A stretch of 64,000 bases of DNA from Cryobacterium glaciale (lineage in GTDB: Bacteria > Actinomycetota > Actinomycetes > Actinomycetales > Microbacteriaceae): the NCBI RefSeq assembly GCF_004402535.1, contig NZ_SOEY01000023.1:50412-114411 (forward strand), in the 5' to 3' direction. Positions 31,865 to 41,040 of this stretch are shown piece by piece. The first letter of the stretch is position 1; each line of letters opens with the position of its first letter. The notes beneath the pieces were generated by a model, which was not told the origin of the DNA, made no database searches, and saw nothing but the letters and a program-made list of their open reading frames with translations. Position numbers and translations under genes: made by a program.

Positions 31865-33835
31865 TTACGCGAGAACGCGGCGTCGAACCCAGAGGACCAG
31901 GCCTGCCAGCAGTAACACGCCGCCCGCCAGCATCCCCGCCATTGGGTTTACCCCGGCCTTCGCCAAAGCGGCTGCCTCTGCCGCCTGCGCTGCAGTCGCC
32001 AGCGCCGCCCGCTCCGAAGCCGCCAGCGCTGCTGCGACCCCCACCGGGTCCGACAACTGAATCGCCACGGTCGAGGTCAGCCTGCCGATCATGCCCGTGA
32101 TCGTATGCACCGATGCGTGGGTGAACCGCACGGTGGCGCCATCGACCATGTCTGAGGCCCAGTCGCTCGTGAACACGGCCTGCGACGCGAGATCTTTAGT
32201 GGCGTTGCCGTAGGCATCCGTTCCGTCAAGGAAAAGGGTGACAGTGTCGCCAACGATTGCCGACATCGAAGACGACGAGAGCGACAGCACGGCGGGTGAC
32301 GCCGCCGACACGTCGACGTCAAACGACGTGGTGACCGACGCGCCGGTCACCGTCACCGTGCGCACGCCTGCGGTATAGAACGTGATCGTAGCGCCGTCGA
32401 TCACATCCGCAAACGCCGATCCCACGAGAGAAGTTGAATAGGTCAGCGGTGCGGTCACCGCGTTCCCCGACGCGTCCGTTGCCGACGCAGCGAAGGTGAT
32501 TGCTTCACCGGCCACGGCCAAAAACTCCCCCGACACGGGCTGAGTCATCACGATCTCGGCCAGGGCCCCGGCGGCAACCGTGAGTTGCACCTGCGCCGCA
32601 ACCGACATGTGGTTGCTGGCGGTTACCGCGAAGGTCGACGACCCGGCAACGGTCGGCGTTCCCGACAGCACGCCGTCGGTCGACAGATCGAGGCCGGCGG
32701 GCAGCTGCCCGCTGGTCACCGCAAACGTCGGTTCGGCAGAGCCGGAGGCTAGGAACGAATAAGAATACGGAGTGCCCGCGACAGCCGCCGGGGGAGTGGC
32801 GGCAGTGAACGCGGCATCCAGGTACCACTGCGCATACAGGGTGAGGTTGCCGTTCACGGCGTCAGCAAAGTTGTAGGGCACCTGCAATGTGGCGTCGCTG
32901 AACCAGCCGCCGAAGGCACGAATGGAATCGGTGGGGTCGGTCGGAGCCGTGACGGTCTCGCCCCTGACCGGCATCTGCGCGGCGACCGCCTGCCCGTACC
33001 CGTTCAGTGCGAAGGTCACGATCGGGTTGGTCGAGCTGGCGTAGCCCTTCCAGGTGGGGGACGTGAACCCGCCGGGTGCGCCGAATTCCGGCGCGTAATA
33101 GACCGTCAGATTGGAGTTGGAGCCGAGCGATGGCATCCACTCACTGGTACTCGTGAACGTCGTGGGAGCGGCGCCCCTGAAGATCACCGAGGCGAGCGAC
33201 GGGTTGGCGTAGAAGACCGCGCGGTCCATGGTCGTCACGGCCGCCGGAATGACTACGGAGGTGAGGTTATTCCCGCTGAAGGAGTGCATGGCAAGGCTGG
33301 TGAGCGTGTCGGGCAGATCGATGGACGTCAGCGAGTTGCCATAGAAAGCCTGCGACCCGATGGTTTGGATGGAATCCCCAAACGAGACCGATGTGACGCC
33401 CGCCCGGTCAAAGGCGCCGGTGGCGAGGGTAACCACCGAATTCGGTATGGTCACGGCTCCCAGCGTTGTGCCGTAGAACGCGTTGGAGCCGATCTCCACG
33501 ATGGTGTTGGCAATCACCACGCTGGTCACATTGGCTGTCGAGAACGTCGAGGGTCCGATCTGCGTAACGGTGTAGGTGACGTCGTCGGCGGTTACCGTAG
33601 CCGGAATCACCACGGTCGGAGATCCCGCATAGGTCGGATAGGTGCCTTTGGTCGACGCCGTGTGCGTTTCGCTGTTGAGCGCATAGGTGATGCCGTCGGC
33701 AGCGAGGTAGTCGACCGTTGCGGCCTGCGCCGGCGCGGCACTGAGCACCGCACTGGCAGCAACTACCAATACCCCCACAGCGGATGCCGCCACGCACCGC
33801 AATCCACGCACGCGCAAGCCTGAGATACCCGACAT
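31865..33835 (-). CDS. Secreted leucine-rich-repeat/Ig-like surface protein
   Basis: A 656-residue paralogue of the other leucine-rich-repeat protein. The signal peptide ends near APAQA, followed by VDYLAADGITYALNSETHTA and BspA-type repeats with FYGNSLTSIDLPDTL. An InlB-like unit (FGGWFSDATLQVPYNF ... LYAQW) precedes a putative Ig domain (GTPYSYSFLASGSAEPTFAV ... GLDLSTDGVLSGTPTVAG) and two further Ig-like stretches. The end has LAKAGVNP, a hydrophobic helix and RRRVLA, a degenerate sorting signal. ATG 33835 is preceded by AGGGG; a TTG two codons upstream is an alternative. Likely role: adhesion or surface interaction. Confidence 0.86.
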   Translation of the reverse strand: MSGISGLRVRGLRCVAASAVGVLVVAASAVLSAAPAQAATVDYLAADGITYALNSETHTASTKGTYPTYAGSPTVVIPATVTADDVTYTVTQIGPSTFSTANVTSVVIANTIVEIGSNAFYGTTLGAVTIPNSVVTLATGAFDRAGVTSVSFGDSIQTIGSQAFYGNSLTSIDLPDTLTSLAMHSFSGNNLTSVVIPAAVTTMDRAVFYANPSLASVIFRGAAPTTFTSTSEWMPSLGSNSNLTVYYAPEFGAPGGFTSPTWKGYASSTNPIVTFALNGYGQAVAAQMPVRGETVTAPTDPTDSIRAFGGWFSDATLQVPYNFADAVNGNLTLYAQWYLDAAFTAATPPAAVAGTPYSYSFLASGSAEPTFAVTSGQLPAGLDLSTDGVLSGTPTVAGSSTFAVTASNHMSVAAQVQLTVAAGALAEIVMTQPVSGEFLAVAGEAITFAASATDASGNAVTAPLTYSTSLVGSAFADVIDGATITFYTAGVRTVTVTGASVTTSFDVDVSAASPAVLSLSSSSMSAIVGDTVTLFLDGTDAYGNATKDLASQAVFTSDWASDMVDGATVRFTHASVHTITGMIGRLTSTVAIQLSDPVGVAAALAASERAALATAAQAAEAAALAKAGVNPMAGMLAGGVLLLAGLVLWVRRRVLA

Positions 33836-34238
33836 AGTCAACCCCTACCCCAAAGCGTGCGGCGGGGCCGGGCCGGAAGGCCGTTCACCGCTTCGCTTGA
33901 GAAAATTGTGCGGCAAGCGCCGAGATTTGATCCTATCCAGAATGCGACCGCTTGTGGCCATTCGGGTTGTACCCATTTAGGGCACATCCTTCGTGAAGCC
34001 CGCTCCCCGCCGAGGGATCTCGATCGCTCGCAAAGCTCGCGCCTCGCAACTCGCCGCGCTTCACCTCAGCGCTACGGCCACACTCTCGAGTGATGCTCAC
34101 GTGCTCGAACTGCTCGCTTTCAGCACGCGTTCCAAACCGCTACCCCCCAAACACCCACTTCCCCCAAGCGGGTAGACTTCAGGTCTACGAAGATCACAAG
34201 CCCAAAGGCCCAGCGATCGTTACTCTGGGGGAGTAAAG
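33836..34238. other. Divergent promoter region with a repeat copy and an inverted repeat
   Basis: About 400 bp without a gene, between divergently transcribed surface genes. At 34012-34050 there is a reversed, degenerate copy of the dispersed repeat (GGGATCTCGATCGCTCGC, then GCGCCTCGC). At 34172-34188 GTAGAC and GTCTAC flank TTCAG as a perfect inverted repeat 50 bases before the polysaccharide operon start. A strong ribosome site, GGGGGAG (34227-34233), precedes the GTG. Confidence 0.65.
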
Positions 34239-36074
34239 GTGTCAGTAAACCAGGTCGCCACGAGCGCCCTCAGAGACCTGCACAAATCCGTACCCCTGGT
34301 TCGTTTCGGCGCCCAGTTCGGCTTCGACGCCGCATCCTGGGTCGCCGCCCTGCTCCTCGCGCAGGCGTTCCGCTACGAGTTCCACGTGGACCTCATCAGC
34401 TGGCCCCCGCTGCTCCTGCTCTGCGCCGCCGCCGTCATTCTGCAACTGATAATCGGCTCGCTTTACCACCTCTACCGCGGGCGACACCCCTACGGCAGCT
34501 TCGCCGAGGTGCGCTCCCTGCTCTGGTCGGTCCTGGTCATCGCGCTCATCCTCGGCGTTCCCGTCATCGCATTCGGTGGCGCCCTCGACATCCCGCGCAG
34601 CACCGTCATCATCGCCCTGCCCATGGCCTTCATCTATATGGGCGGCGTGCGCTACTACAAGCGCCTCCTCGTCGAGCGGTCCATCACGCCCGCCCACGAC
34701 GCCCGCAACACGCTCATCTACGGCGCCGGCTACCTCGGCTCTTCCATCGTGCGCCGCATGAAAACCGACGCCCAGTCCTCCTTCCGGGCGGTCGGCCTCA
34801 TCGACGACGACCCCGACAACAGCCACGCCTGGCTGCACGGAGTGCGCGTGCTCGGCACCGGCGACGACCTCGTCAAGGTCGCCAAGGCCACTCAGGCCAC
34901 CGTGCTCATCGTCGCCATCGCCCGGGTCGACGCCGCGCTGCTCCGCGACATCTCCGACAAAGCGGATGCCGCCGGCCTGCGGGTGAAAGTGTTCCCCACC
35001 CTCGACGAGGTGCTCAAGGGCAAGGTGCGCCTCAACGACCTGCGCGACCTGTCGCTCGAAGACCTCATCGGCCGCCAGCCGGTTGATACCGAGATGGCCT
35101 CTATTGCCGGCTACATCGAGGGTAAGCGGGTGCTGGTCACCGGTGCCGGCGGGTCGATCGGCTCCGAGCTCTGCCGTCAGATTCACACGTTCGGTCCCAG
35201 CGAACTGATCATGCTCGATCGTGACGAGACCGGCCTGCAGACCACGCAGATCTCCATCCTCGGTCACGGCCTGCTCGACACCAAAGACGTGGTGCTCGCC
35301 GACATTCGCGACCTCGAAGCGCTCACCCAGATCTTCACCGAACGCCGCCCCGACGTGGTCTTTCACGCCGCCGCGTTGAAACACCTGCCCATGCTCGAGC
35401 AGTACCCCGACGAAGCGTGGAAGACCAACGTGCTCGGCACTCGCAACGTGCTCGAAGCCGCGCAGAGCGTAGGAGTGAAGACCTTCGTCAACATCTCGAC
35501 AGACAAGGCGGCCAACCCCACGAGCGTGCTCGGGCACTCCAAACGCGCCGGGGAACAGCTCACCGCCTATGCGGCAGAGCAGACCGGGCACGACTACATC
35601 TCGGTGCGCTTCGGCAACGTCATCGGCAGCCGCGGTTCCATGCTGCCTACCTTCACCGCGCTCATCGAGGCCGGCGGCCCGCTCACGATCACCCACCCTG
35701 ATGTCACCCGGTTCTTCATGACTATCCCCGAGGCCTGCCAGCTCGTCGTGCAGGCCGGCGGCATCGGCAGCCCCGGCGAGGTGCTCATTCTCGACATGGG
35801 GGAGCCGGTGCGCATCCTCGACATCGCCCAGCGCATGATCGCTCAGTCGGGCAAGGCCATCGAGATCGTCTACACCGGCCTGCGCCCGGGCGAGAAGCTG
35901 CACGAAGAACTCGTGGGTTTGGGCGAGAGAGACGAACGGCCGCTGCACCCCAAGATCTCGCACAGCAAGGTGGCGCCCATCGCCCCCGCCCGCCTCGACG
36001 AACAGGTCTGGCACCGCAATTACGCACACCCCGCTCCCGCCCAGCGACAACGAGAGAGCGTCAGCCATGAATAA
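34239..36074 (+). CDS. Membrane nucleotide-sugar 4,6-dehydratase (PglF/CapD-like)
   Basis: A 611-residue protein starting at GTG. Four N-terminal membrane helices (about 20-130) precede a CoA-binding-like Rossmann domain (LIYGAGYLGSSIVRR, near 162) and a catalytic SDR domain (VLVTGAGGSIGSELCRQ, near 298). STDKAANPTSVLGHSKRAGE carries the catalytic Lys with Leu at the usual Tyr position, as in PglF-type configuration-retaining UDP-GlcNAc dehydratases, which also lack the Tyr. It would make UDP-4-keto-6-deoxy-GlcNAc for the overlapping aminotransferase. First gene of the polysaccharide operon. Confidence 0.9.
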   Translation: MSVNQVATSALRDLHKSVPLVRFGAQFGFDAASWVAALLLAQAFRYEFHVDLISWPPLLLLCAAAVILQLIIGSLYHLYRGRHPYGSFAEVRSLLWSVLVIALILGVPVIAFGGALDIPRSTVIIALPMAFIYMGGVRYYKRLLVERSITPAHDARNTLIYGAGYLGSSIVRRMKTDAQSSFRAVGLIDDDPDNSHAWLHGVRVLGTGDDLVKVAKATQATVLIVAIARVDAALLRDISDKADAAGLRVKVFPTLDEVLKGKVRLNDLRDLSLEDLIGRQPVDTEMASIAGYIEGKRVLVTGAGGSIGSELCRQIHTFGPSELIMLDRDETGLQTTQISILGHGLLDTKDVVLADIRDLEALTQIFTERRPDVVFHAAALKHLPMLEQYPDEAWKTNVLGTRNVLEAAQSVGVKTFVNISTDKAANPTSVLGHSKRAGEQLTAYAAEQTGHDYISVRFGNVIGSRGSMLPTFTALIEAGGPLTITHPDVTRFFMTIPEACQLVVQAGGIGSPGEVLILDMGEPVRILDIAQRMIAQSGKAIEIVYTGLRPGEKLHEELVGLGERDERPLHPKISHSKVAPIAPARLDEQVWHRNYAHPAPAQRQRESVSHE

Positions 36075-37203
36075 GCGCATCTACATGTCGTCGCCCGACG
36101 TCGGAGAACTCGAAGAACGATACGTCCTGGCCGCCATGCGCTCCGGCTGGATAGCCCCGCTCGGCCCCGACGTCGACGCCTTCGAAGCCGAGATGGCCGC
36201 GCGGGTCGGCGTCACGCATGCCGTGGCCCTCAGCTCGGGAACCGCCGCGCTGCACCTCGGCCTGCTTGGGCTCGGCGTGGGCCCCGGCGACATCGTGGTC
36301 ACCCCAACCATGACCTTCGCCGCCACCGCGAACGCCATCGTCTACACCGGTGCCGAGCCGTACTTCATCGACTGCGAACTGGTCACCGGCAACATGGATC
36401 CAGTGCTGCTGCGTGAGGCGCTCGAGCAGCTCTACCGTGCTGGCGAGAAGGTCGCGGCTATCGTGCCCGTCGACCTGCTCGGCAAGGCGGTCAATTACAC
36501 GGCCATCTGCGCCATCGCCGACGGATACGGCATACCGGTGCTAGCGGATGCCGCCGAGTCACTCGGCGCGACCCACCACGGCCAGGCAGCCGGCTCCTTC
36601 GGCCGGGCTTCCATCCTCTCGTTCAACGGCAACAAGATCATGACCACGTCCGGGGGTGGCATGCTCTTAACGGATGATGCGGATCTCGCGACCCACACCC
36701 GGTACCTCGCCACCCAGGCCCGTCAGCCTGTTAAGCACTATGAGCACACCGACATCGGCTACAACTACCGCTTGAGCAACCTGCTCGCCGCACTCGGTCG
36801 GGCCCAGCTCACTCGCCTCGACGGAATGATCGCTCGCCGGCGTGCAATGCGTGAGACCTACCGCGACCTTTTCGCAGCCGTTCCCGGAGTCGAGATCTTC
36901 GGTGGTGAGAACGATGAGAATGACAACTTTTGGTTGACGTCAATCGTGGTGGATTCGGCGGTCTCCGGCTGGACGGCCGACGAGCTCAGCGCGCATCTCC
37001 TGCTCGGTAACATCGAAAGTCGTCCGTTGTGGAAGCCCATGCACCTTCAGCCGGCCTTCGCCGGTGCGCGCGCAAGACTGAATGGGAACGCTGAACGTCT
37101 CTTCCGCAGAGGGCTCACTCTTCCGAGCGGATCGGCACTGTCGACTACTCAGATCGACCAAGTCGTCGGACGGATTTCAACCTTTGGCTCACGGGTGTCA
37201 TGA
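36067..37203 (+). CDS. DegT/DnrJ/EryC1/StrS (PglE-like) sugar aminotransferase
   Basis: A 378-residue PLP enzyme of the sugar aminotransferase family. SSGTAALHLGLLGLGVGPGD, VPVDLLGKAVNYTAI, ADAAESLGATHHG and the PLP lysine Lys190 in SFNGNKIMTTSGGG are all in place. It would aminate the 4-keto sugar made by the overlapping dehydratase to give a UDP-4-amino sugar (bacillosamine-type route). It overlaps the gene before by 8 bp and the gene after by ATGA. The 3' end of this gene marks the change to lower G+C. Confidence 0.92.
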   Translation: MNKRIYMSSPDVGELEERYVLAAMRSGWIAPLGPDVDAFEAEMAARVGVTHAVALSSGTAALHLGLLGLGVGPGDIVVTPTMTFAATANAIVYTGAEPYFIDCELVTGNMDPVLLREALEQLYRAGEKVAAIVPVDLLGKAVNYTAICAIADGYGIPVLADAAESLGATHHGQAAGSFGRASILSFNGNKIMTTSGGGMLLTDDADLATHTRYLATQARQPVKHYEHTDIGYNYRLSNLLAALGRAQLTRLDGMIARRRAMRETYRDLFAAVPGVEIFGGENDENDNFWLTSIVVDSAVSGWTADELSAHLLLGNIESRPLWKPMHLQPAFAGARARLNGNAERLFRRGLTLPSGSALSTTQIDQVVGRISTFGSRVS

Positions 37204-38453
37204 AGATAGCAATAGTTAGTCAGTACTACAGACCCGAGAACGCCACGATCACAAACTCACTTGCGGCGGGTCTAACAAAGCGCGGGCACGCAGTCCGCGT
37301 CATAACCGGGTACCCGAATTTTCCGAGTGGGCGCCTCTACCCCGGCTACCGCCAGCGTCTTTGCCATCGTGAGCGGGATGGCGGCGTGGACGTACGACGC
37401 GTTCCCATCGTTGTCAGTCACTCTCAAAATCCGTTCGGCAGAATTGCGAGCTATCTCAGTTTCGCTCTAAGCTCGTTCAGTGCGGGTCGGTACATCGCGG
37501 ATGCCGACGTGGTCTATGTCTACGCAACGCAGATGACCGCGGCGATAGCGCCGTTGGTGTGGAGTCGTAGCCGACGAATACCGTTCGTTTTGCATGTCCA
37601 AGACTTGTGGCCTGAGTCCATCACAGGGTCGTCCATACTCAAAGGTAGATTGGCGAAGCGTGTCGTGGAAGCGATTCTCACGCCCTGGCTGCTTCTCACG
37701 TACCAGGCTGCGTCGGCAACAGTCGCCATTGCACCGACGATGGGCGCGATGCTCCACGCGCGAGGAGTTCCGGTCGACAAATTGCACATCGTTTATAACT
37801 GGAACGATGACGGGGCTGACGCCGGCGATACGACGGCAACGCCATCTGAAACAGACGCTGGACTAACGGTTACGTACGCGGGCAACATAGGTCACTTACA
37901 GGACCTTGCCACTGTTATCCAAGCCGCGCATCAGGTTGAAGATCTTGTGGGTTTCCGTCTAGTCCTGATCGGCTCGGGTGCAGCATCAGACGAGCTGAAG
38001 AAGCTCGCCGAGCGGTTGGGGGCGAAATCAGTAGTTTTCCGCGACCGCATTGCCCCGTCTGACATGCGTTCGGTGTACATGGAGTCGGATTTCCAGATTA
38101 TATCGCTAAAGAATCTAAAAATCTTTCGAGGGACAATCCCGTCCAAGCTCCAAGCTAGTCTGTCCCACGGTGTGCCGGTGATTACAACAGTCCCCGGTGA
38201 TGTTGCATCTCTCGTTCAGGCCAACGGAATCGGTCTTACCGCCGAGCCCGAAGATGTGGGCTCTCTCGCACGGGCGTTTCGTGCTGCATTTGCGATGACA
38301 AGCAAAGAGCGCAAATCGATGGGGAGAAGGGCGCGTCAGTATTACCAAGCGAATATGACATCGGACGCCGGGGTTGATGCAATCGAACGCATACTTGTAG
38401 GTGCAGCAAATGCGCGCGGAGCGGTTCAACGGTGGCCAAAACGTGGCGTTTAG
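37200..38453 (+). CDS. Family 4 glycosyltransferase, WbuB-like
   Basis: A 417-residue GT4 enzyme of GT-B fold. The N-terminus IVSQYYRPENATITNSLAAG and YPNFPSGRLYPGY are typical of WbuB-like transferases. The C-terminal domain has LTVTYAGNIGHLQDL and FQIISLKNLKIFRGTIPSK before GVPVITTVPGD. WbuB in E. coli O26 is associated with FucNAc-containing O-antigen, and UDP-FucNAc genes (capEFG type) are present downstream, so transfer of L-FucNAc to a lipid-linked sugar is a reasonable inference. It acts on the cytoplasmic membrane face. Confidence 0.88.
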   Translation: MKIAIVSQYYRPENATITNSLAAGLTKRGHAVRVITGYPNFPSGRLYPGYRQRLCHRERDGGVDVRRVPIVVSHSQNPFGRIASYLSFALSSFSAGRYIADADVVYVYATQMTAAIAPLVWSRSRRIPFVLHVQDLWPESITGSSILKGRLAKRVVEAILTPWLLLTYQAASATVAIAPTMGAMLHARGVPVDKLHIVYNWNDDGADAGDTTATPSETDAGLTVTYAGNIGHLQDLATVIQAAHQVEDLVGFRLVLIGSGAASDELKKLAERLGAKSVVFRDRIAPSDMRSVYMESDFQIISLKNLKIFRGTIPSKLQASLSHGVPVITTVPGDVASLVQANGIGLTAEPEDVGSLARAFRAAFAMTSKERKSMGRRARQYYQANMTSDAGVDAIERILVGAANARGAVQRWPKRGV

Positions 38454-38546
38454 TTCTTTCACTCACCAACTCACTCCCTCAGTCTCAGCAATTTCGAAGT
38501 CATCCATACTAGCTGGGGCCGCGTCATCTGTACGGGTGACACGGAA

Positions 38547-39164
38547 GTGATCGGTTACCGAAGTTTGAAACGAGTTCTGGATGTTGCAGGGTCGACCGTA
38601 CTTTGTATTATTTCGTTTCCACTTGTCGTGATTCTTGCCCTTGTGCTGACGATCTCGAATCGCGGCACTCCATTCTTTTATCAAGAACGTCTTGGTCTTA
38701 GAGAACGTCCCTTCCGAATCATCAAATTCAAGACTATGAGGGATGCAAGGAACGAAGACGACGAGTTACTGCCGGATGCCGAACGCATTTCAGCGCTAGG
38801 TGGCGTTGTGCGCCGGACGTCTCTTGACGAAATCCCCCAGCTCATTAACATCCTTCGAGGTGAGATGAGTTTCATCGGCCCGAGGCCCCTCCTTGTCCGC
38901 TACCTTCCCTACTACAGCGCGGACGAGCGTGTCCGTCACACCGTGCGTCCAGGGATAACTGGGTTGGCGCAGGTCAGGGGCCGGAACGACCTCGAATGGG
39001 ATTGCAGACTAGCCCACGACGTTGAGTATGTGGAGCAGATATCGCTGGCTTTGGACGCTCGCATTCTCCTCGAAACCGCGAAATCTGTTGCGACAGGCTC
39101 CGGGGTCCGAGTGAATGTACTCAGCGGGGGAATGAGGGATCTTGATGTCGAACGCCACGTGTAG
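38547..39164 (+). CDS. Initiating sugar-1-phosphate transferase (PglC-like)
   Basis: A 205-residue monotopic phosphoglycosyl transferase. It has one N-terminal membrane helix (about 12-35), then KFKTMRDARNEDDELLPDAE, the Asp-Glu dyad in RRTSLDEIPQLINIL, GEMSFIGPRPLL and RPGITGLAQVRGRND. It transfers a sugar 1-phosphate (possibly the bacillosamine-like sugar of this cluster) to undecaprenyl phosphate and so starts the repeat unit. GTG start. Small size matches PglC rather than the longer WbaP/WcaJ types. Its 3' end overlaps the next gene by 20 bp. Confidence 0.92.
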   Translation: MIGYRSLKRVLDVAGSTVLCIISFPLVVILALVLTISNRGTPFFYQERLGLRERPFRIIKFKTMRDARNEDDELLPDAERISALGGVVRRTSLDEIPQLINILRGEMSFIGPRPLLVRYLPYYSADERVRHTVRPGITGLAQVRGRNDLEWDCRLAHDVEYVEQISLALDARILLETAKSVATGSGVRVNVLSGGMRDLDVERHV

Positions 39165-39870
39165 TGCTACTCGCTGGACGGCCTCACCGGAAGATTGTCT
39201 TGAACTCCAGCGTCAGCACGTTGAGCTAGCGCGATTGTCGCGTATCTCGCAGTTTCTCATTTACGACGACGAGAATTTTCCGGCATATCTGCTTTCGGTG
39301 TTGACAGATCCGACGCATCTGTTCACGCGGCCGAGCGACGCGAGTGGGGTGAGGGGTTTCTGTCATCTACGCAAAGTTGACGAAGTGCTGTTTGTCAACA
39401 ACATCTTTATTGCGTCCGCAGATAGGCAGCTGGGGGCCGGAACTAAGTTGTTGCACGAAACTCTGCTCATGGGCGATACGTTATGTCCTACGATCGAGCT
39501 TGATGTACTTGAGTCAAATATGACCGCGCGATCCTGGTACCAACGGTTGGGCTTCGAGGAACTTCATCGTGCACGCTGGTCATCCCTCGGAACCCCTGGC
39601 ATTGCCACGTCTCATCCTGACATACGTGTCCGCCCGGACAGGAAGGGCTTCTCGCAGATCTATTCAGGCGATACTCGGATTGGAACGAGAGTCGGGCGAA
39701 TGGCAATTCTCGCCACGCCAGATTTCGCGGATTTCCTTGGCGCTCAGGATTTTGACGAGATTGTCGTCCGCACGCAGGCTGACAAAGAGCGTGGCCATGA
39801 ACCGGCAATAGAAATATCAATTCGATTGCGCGCTGACGTGAGTCGAGTACTGGAGAAGCTGGCAAAATGA
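39145..39870 (+). CDS. GNAT-family N-acetyltransferase
   Basis: A 241-residue protein. Residues 60-150 follow the GNAT fold: VLFVNNIFIASADRQLGAGTKL (acetyl-CoA loop, diverged Q/R-x-x-G-x-G) and LDVLESNMTARSWYQRLGFEEL. The C-terminal 90 residues have no visible motif. By position behind PglF/PglE/PglC-like genes it may be the N-acetyltransferase that completes the diamino sugar, in place of the left-handed-helix PglD type. The substrate is inference. ATG 39145 was chosen over the TTG just before it. Confidence 0.72.
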   Translation: MSNATCSATRWTASPEDCLELQRQHVELARLSRISQFLIYDDENFPAYLLSVLTDPTHLFTRPSDASGVRGFCHLRKVDEVLFVNNIFIASADRQLGAGTKLLHETLLMGDTLCPTIELDVLESNMTARSWYQRLGFEELHRARWSSLGTPGIATSHPDIRVRPDRKGFSQIYSGDTRIGTRVGRMAILATPDFADFLGAQDFDEIVVRTQADKERGHEPAIEISIRLRADVSRVLEKLAK

Positions 39871-40976
39871 TTCAATCCTCTGGAAAGCCGGTTCCGGCTG
39901 TGTCAACTTTCCGCGTCCTAGACGCTTCTGTCGATGAAGATGCTTACGAATGGGCGAGGCTGTGGGGCCAATGGGCCCAGAGAGAAGTTCAGGCGCATCC
40001 CGCGTATTCGCGCCTGTTTGTTGATAAGCGCTCAGCCGCCTTGTGTGCAACCCTCAGCGCTCCCGAGGGGACAATTCTGTTTCCCTTCCTCCTGAGATCG
40101 CTCTCGCATAAACCGTATGCGCATGCGGTGGCTCATGGGGCGACCGATATCGTGACGCCTTATGGATATGGAGGGGCGTTTTGCTGGGGGCCAGCTGTGG
40201 AAAATCTCACGGATCAGTTCTGGACTACTTTCACGCAATGGGCAAGCACACGGCAAGTCGTGTCTGAATTCATTCGATTTAGCTTGGAGCCGGAGAGTAT
40301 GTTGTCCTATCCGGGAACCATCGAGTTCAAGCAGGACAATGTCGTGCGAGATCTCGAAATGCCCGCAGAGGTCTTGTGGATGGACTTCGACCACAAAGTG
40401 CGCAAGAACGTGAAGAAGGCTGAGCGGTCCGGTGTAGTCGTAGAGGTTGACGAGGAAGGGGTTCGCTTCGAGGAGTTCTTCGAAATTTACGAGAGAACCA
40501 TGGACCGCCGCGACGCAGGAACGGGGTATTACTTTCCCCGCGAGTTCTTCAACGCGATTCACCAGGGCTTGTCGGGCCAATACGTCTACTTCCATGCATT
40601 GCACGGCGGAAAGGTGATTTCCACTGAACTCGTGCTCGTATCGATCGACAGTACGTACTCCTTCCTGGGAGGCACGGACAGTGAATACTTCGATCTGCGT
40701 CCGAACGACTTGCTGAAGCATCGGGCAATGCTATGGGCAATCGCCCAAGGGAAGAGACGCTTTGTGCTTGGCGGCGGGTACGCACCCAACGATGGCATCT
40801 TCCGGTACAAGCGCGCTTTCGCTCCGAATGGCGCCCGACCCTTCAGCGTGGGCTCTCGAGTATTGCGACCGCGCGTTTACTTGGAAATGTCCGCTGCGGC
40901 AGGTTCCGGGGGGACTCCGTCAGACGGATATTTTCCCGCGTATAGAGCTGGGCCCCGCAACGCGCAGTCCGAGTGA
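39867..40976 (+). CDS. FemAB/GNAT-like acyltransferase
   Basis: A 369-residue protein of the FemAB-related acyltransferase group. Recognisable parts are the N-terminal WARLWGQWAQREVQAHPAYSRLF, WMDFDHKVRKNVKKAERSGVVVE in the middle, FEIYERTMDRRDAGTGYYFP, and the C-terminal HALHGGKVISTELVLVS / YSFLGGTDSEYFDLRPNDLLK typical of FemX/lipid II transfer domains. Such proteins occur in polysaccharide clusters and add amino acids or acyl groups to sugars. It overlaps the GNAT gene by ATGA. The acceptor is unknown. Confidence 0.78.
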   Translation: MIQSSGKPVPAVSTFRVLDASVDEDAYEWARLWGQWAQREVQAHPAYSRLFVDKRSAALCATLSAPEGTILFPFLLRSLSHKPYAHAVAHGATDIVTPYGYGGAFCWGPAVENLTDQFWTTFTQWASTRQVVSEFIRFSLEPESMLSYPGTIEFKQDNVVRDLEMPAEVLWMDFDHKVRKNVKKAERSGVVVEVDEEGVRFEEFFEIYERTMDRRDAGTGYYFPREFFNAIHQGLSGQYVYFHALHGGKVISTELVLVSIDSTYSFLGGTDSEYFDLRPNDLLKHRAMLWAIAQGKRRFVLGGGYAPNDGIFRYKRAFAPNGARPFSVGSRVLRPRVYLEMSAAAGSGGTPSDGYFPAYRAGPRNAQSE

Positions 40977-41040
40977 AGAACACGACAACAGAATTGTGGA
41001 GATTTGGCTCAGTCAAAGCTCCCGAACAAGAAGGGCACTA

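Noticed and set aside
34242..36080. Long open frame on the minus strand opposite the dehydratase gene
   Set aside because: It is an antisense shadow caused by G+C bias: His/Val/Gly/Asp-rich with no motif, while the plus strand has a full PglF-like protein.
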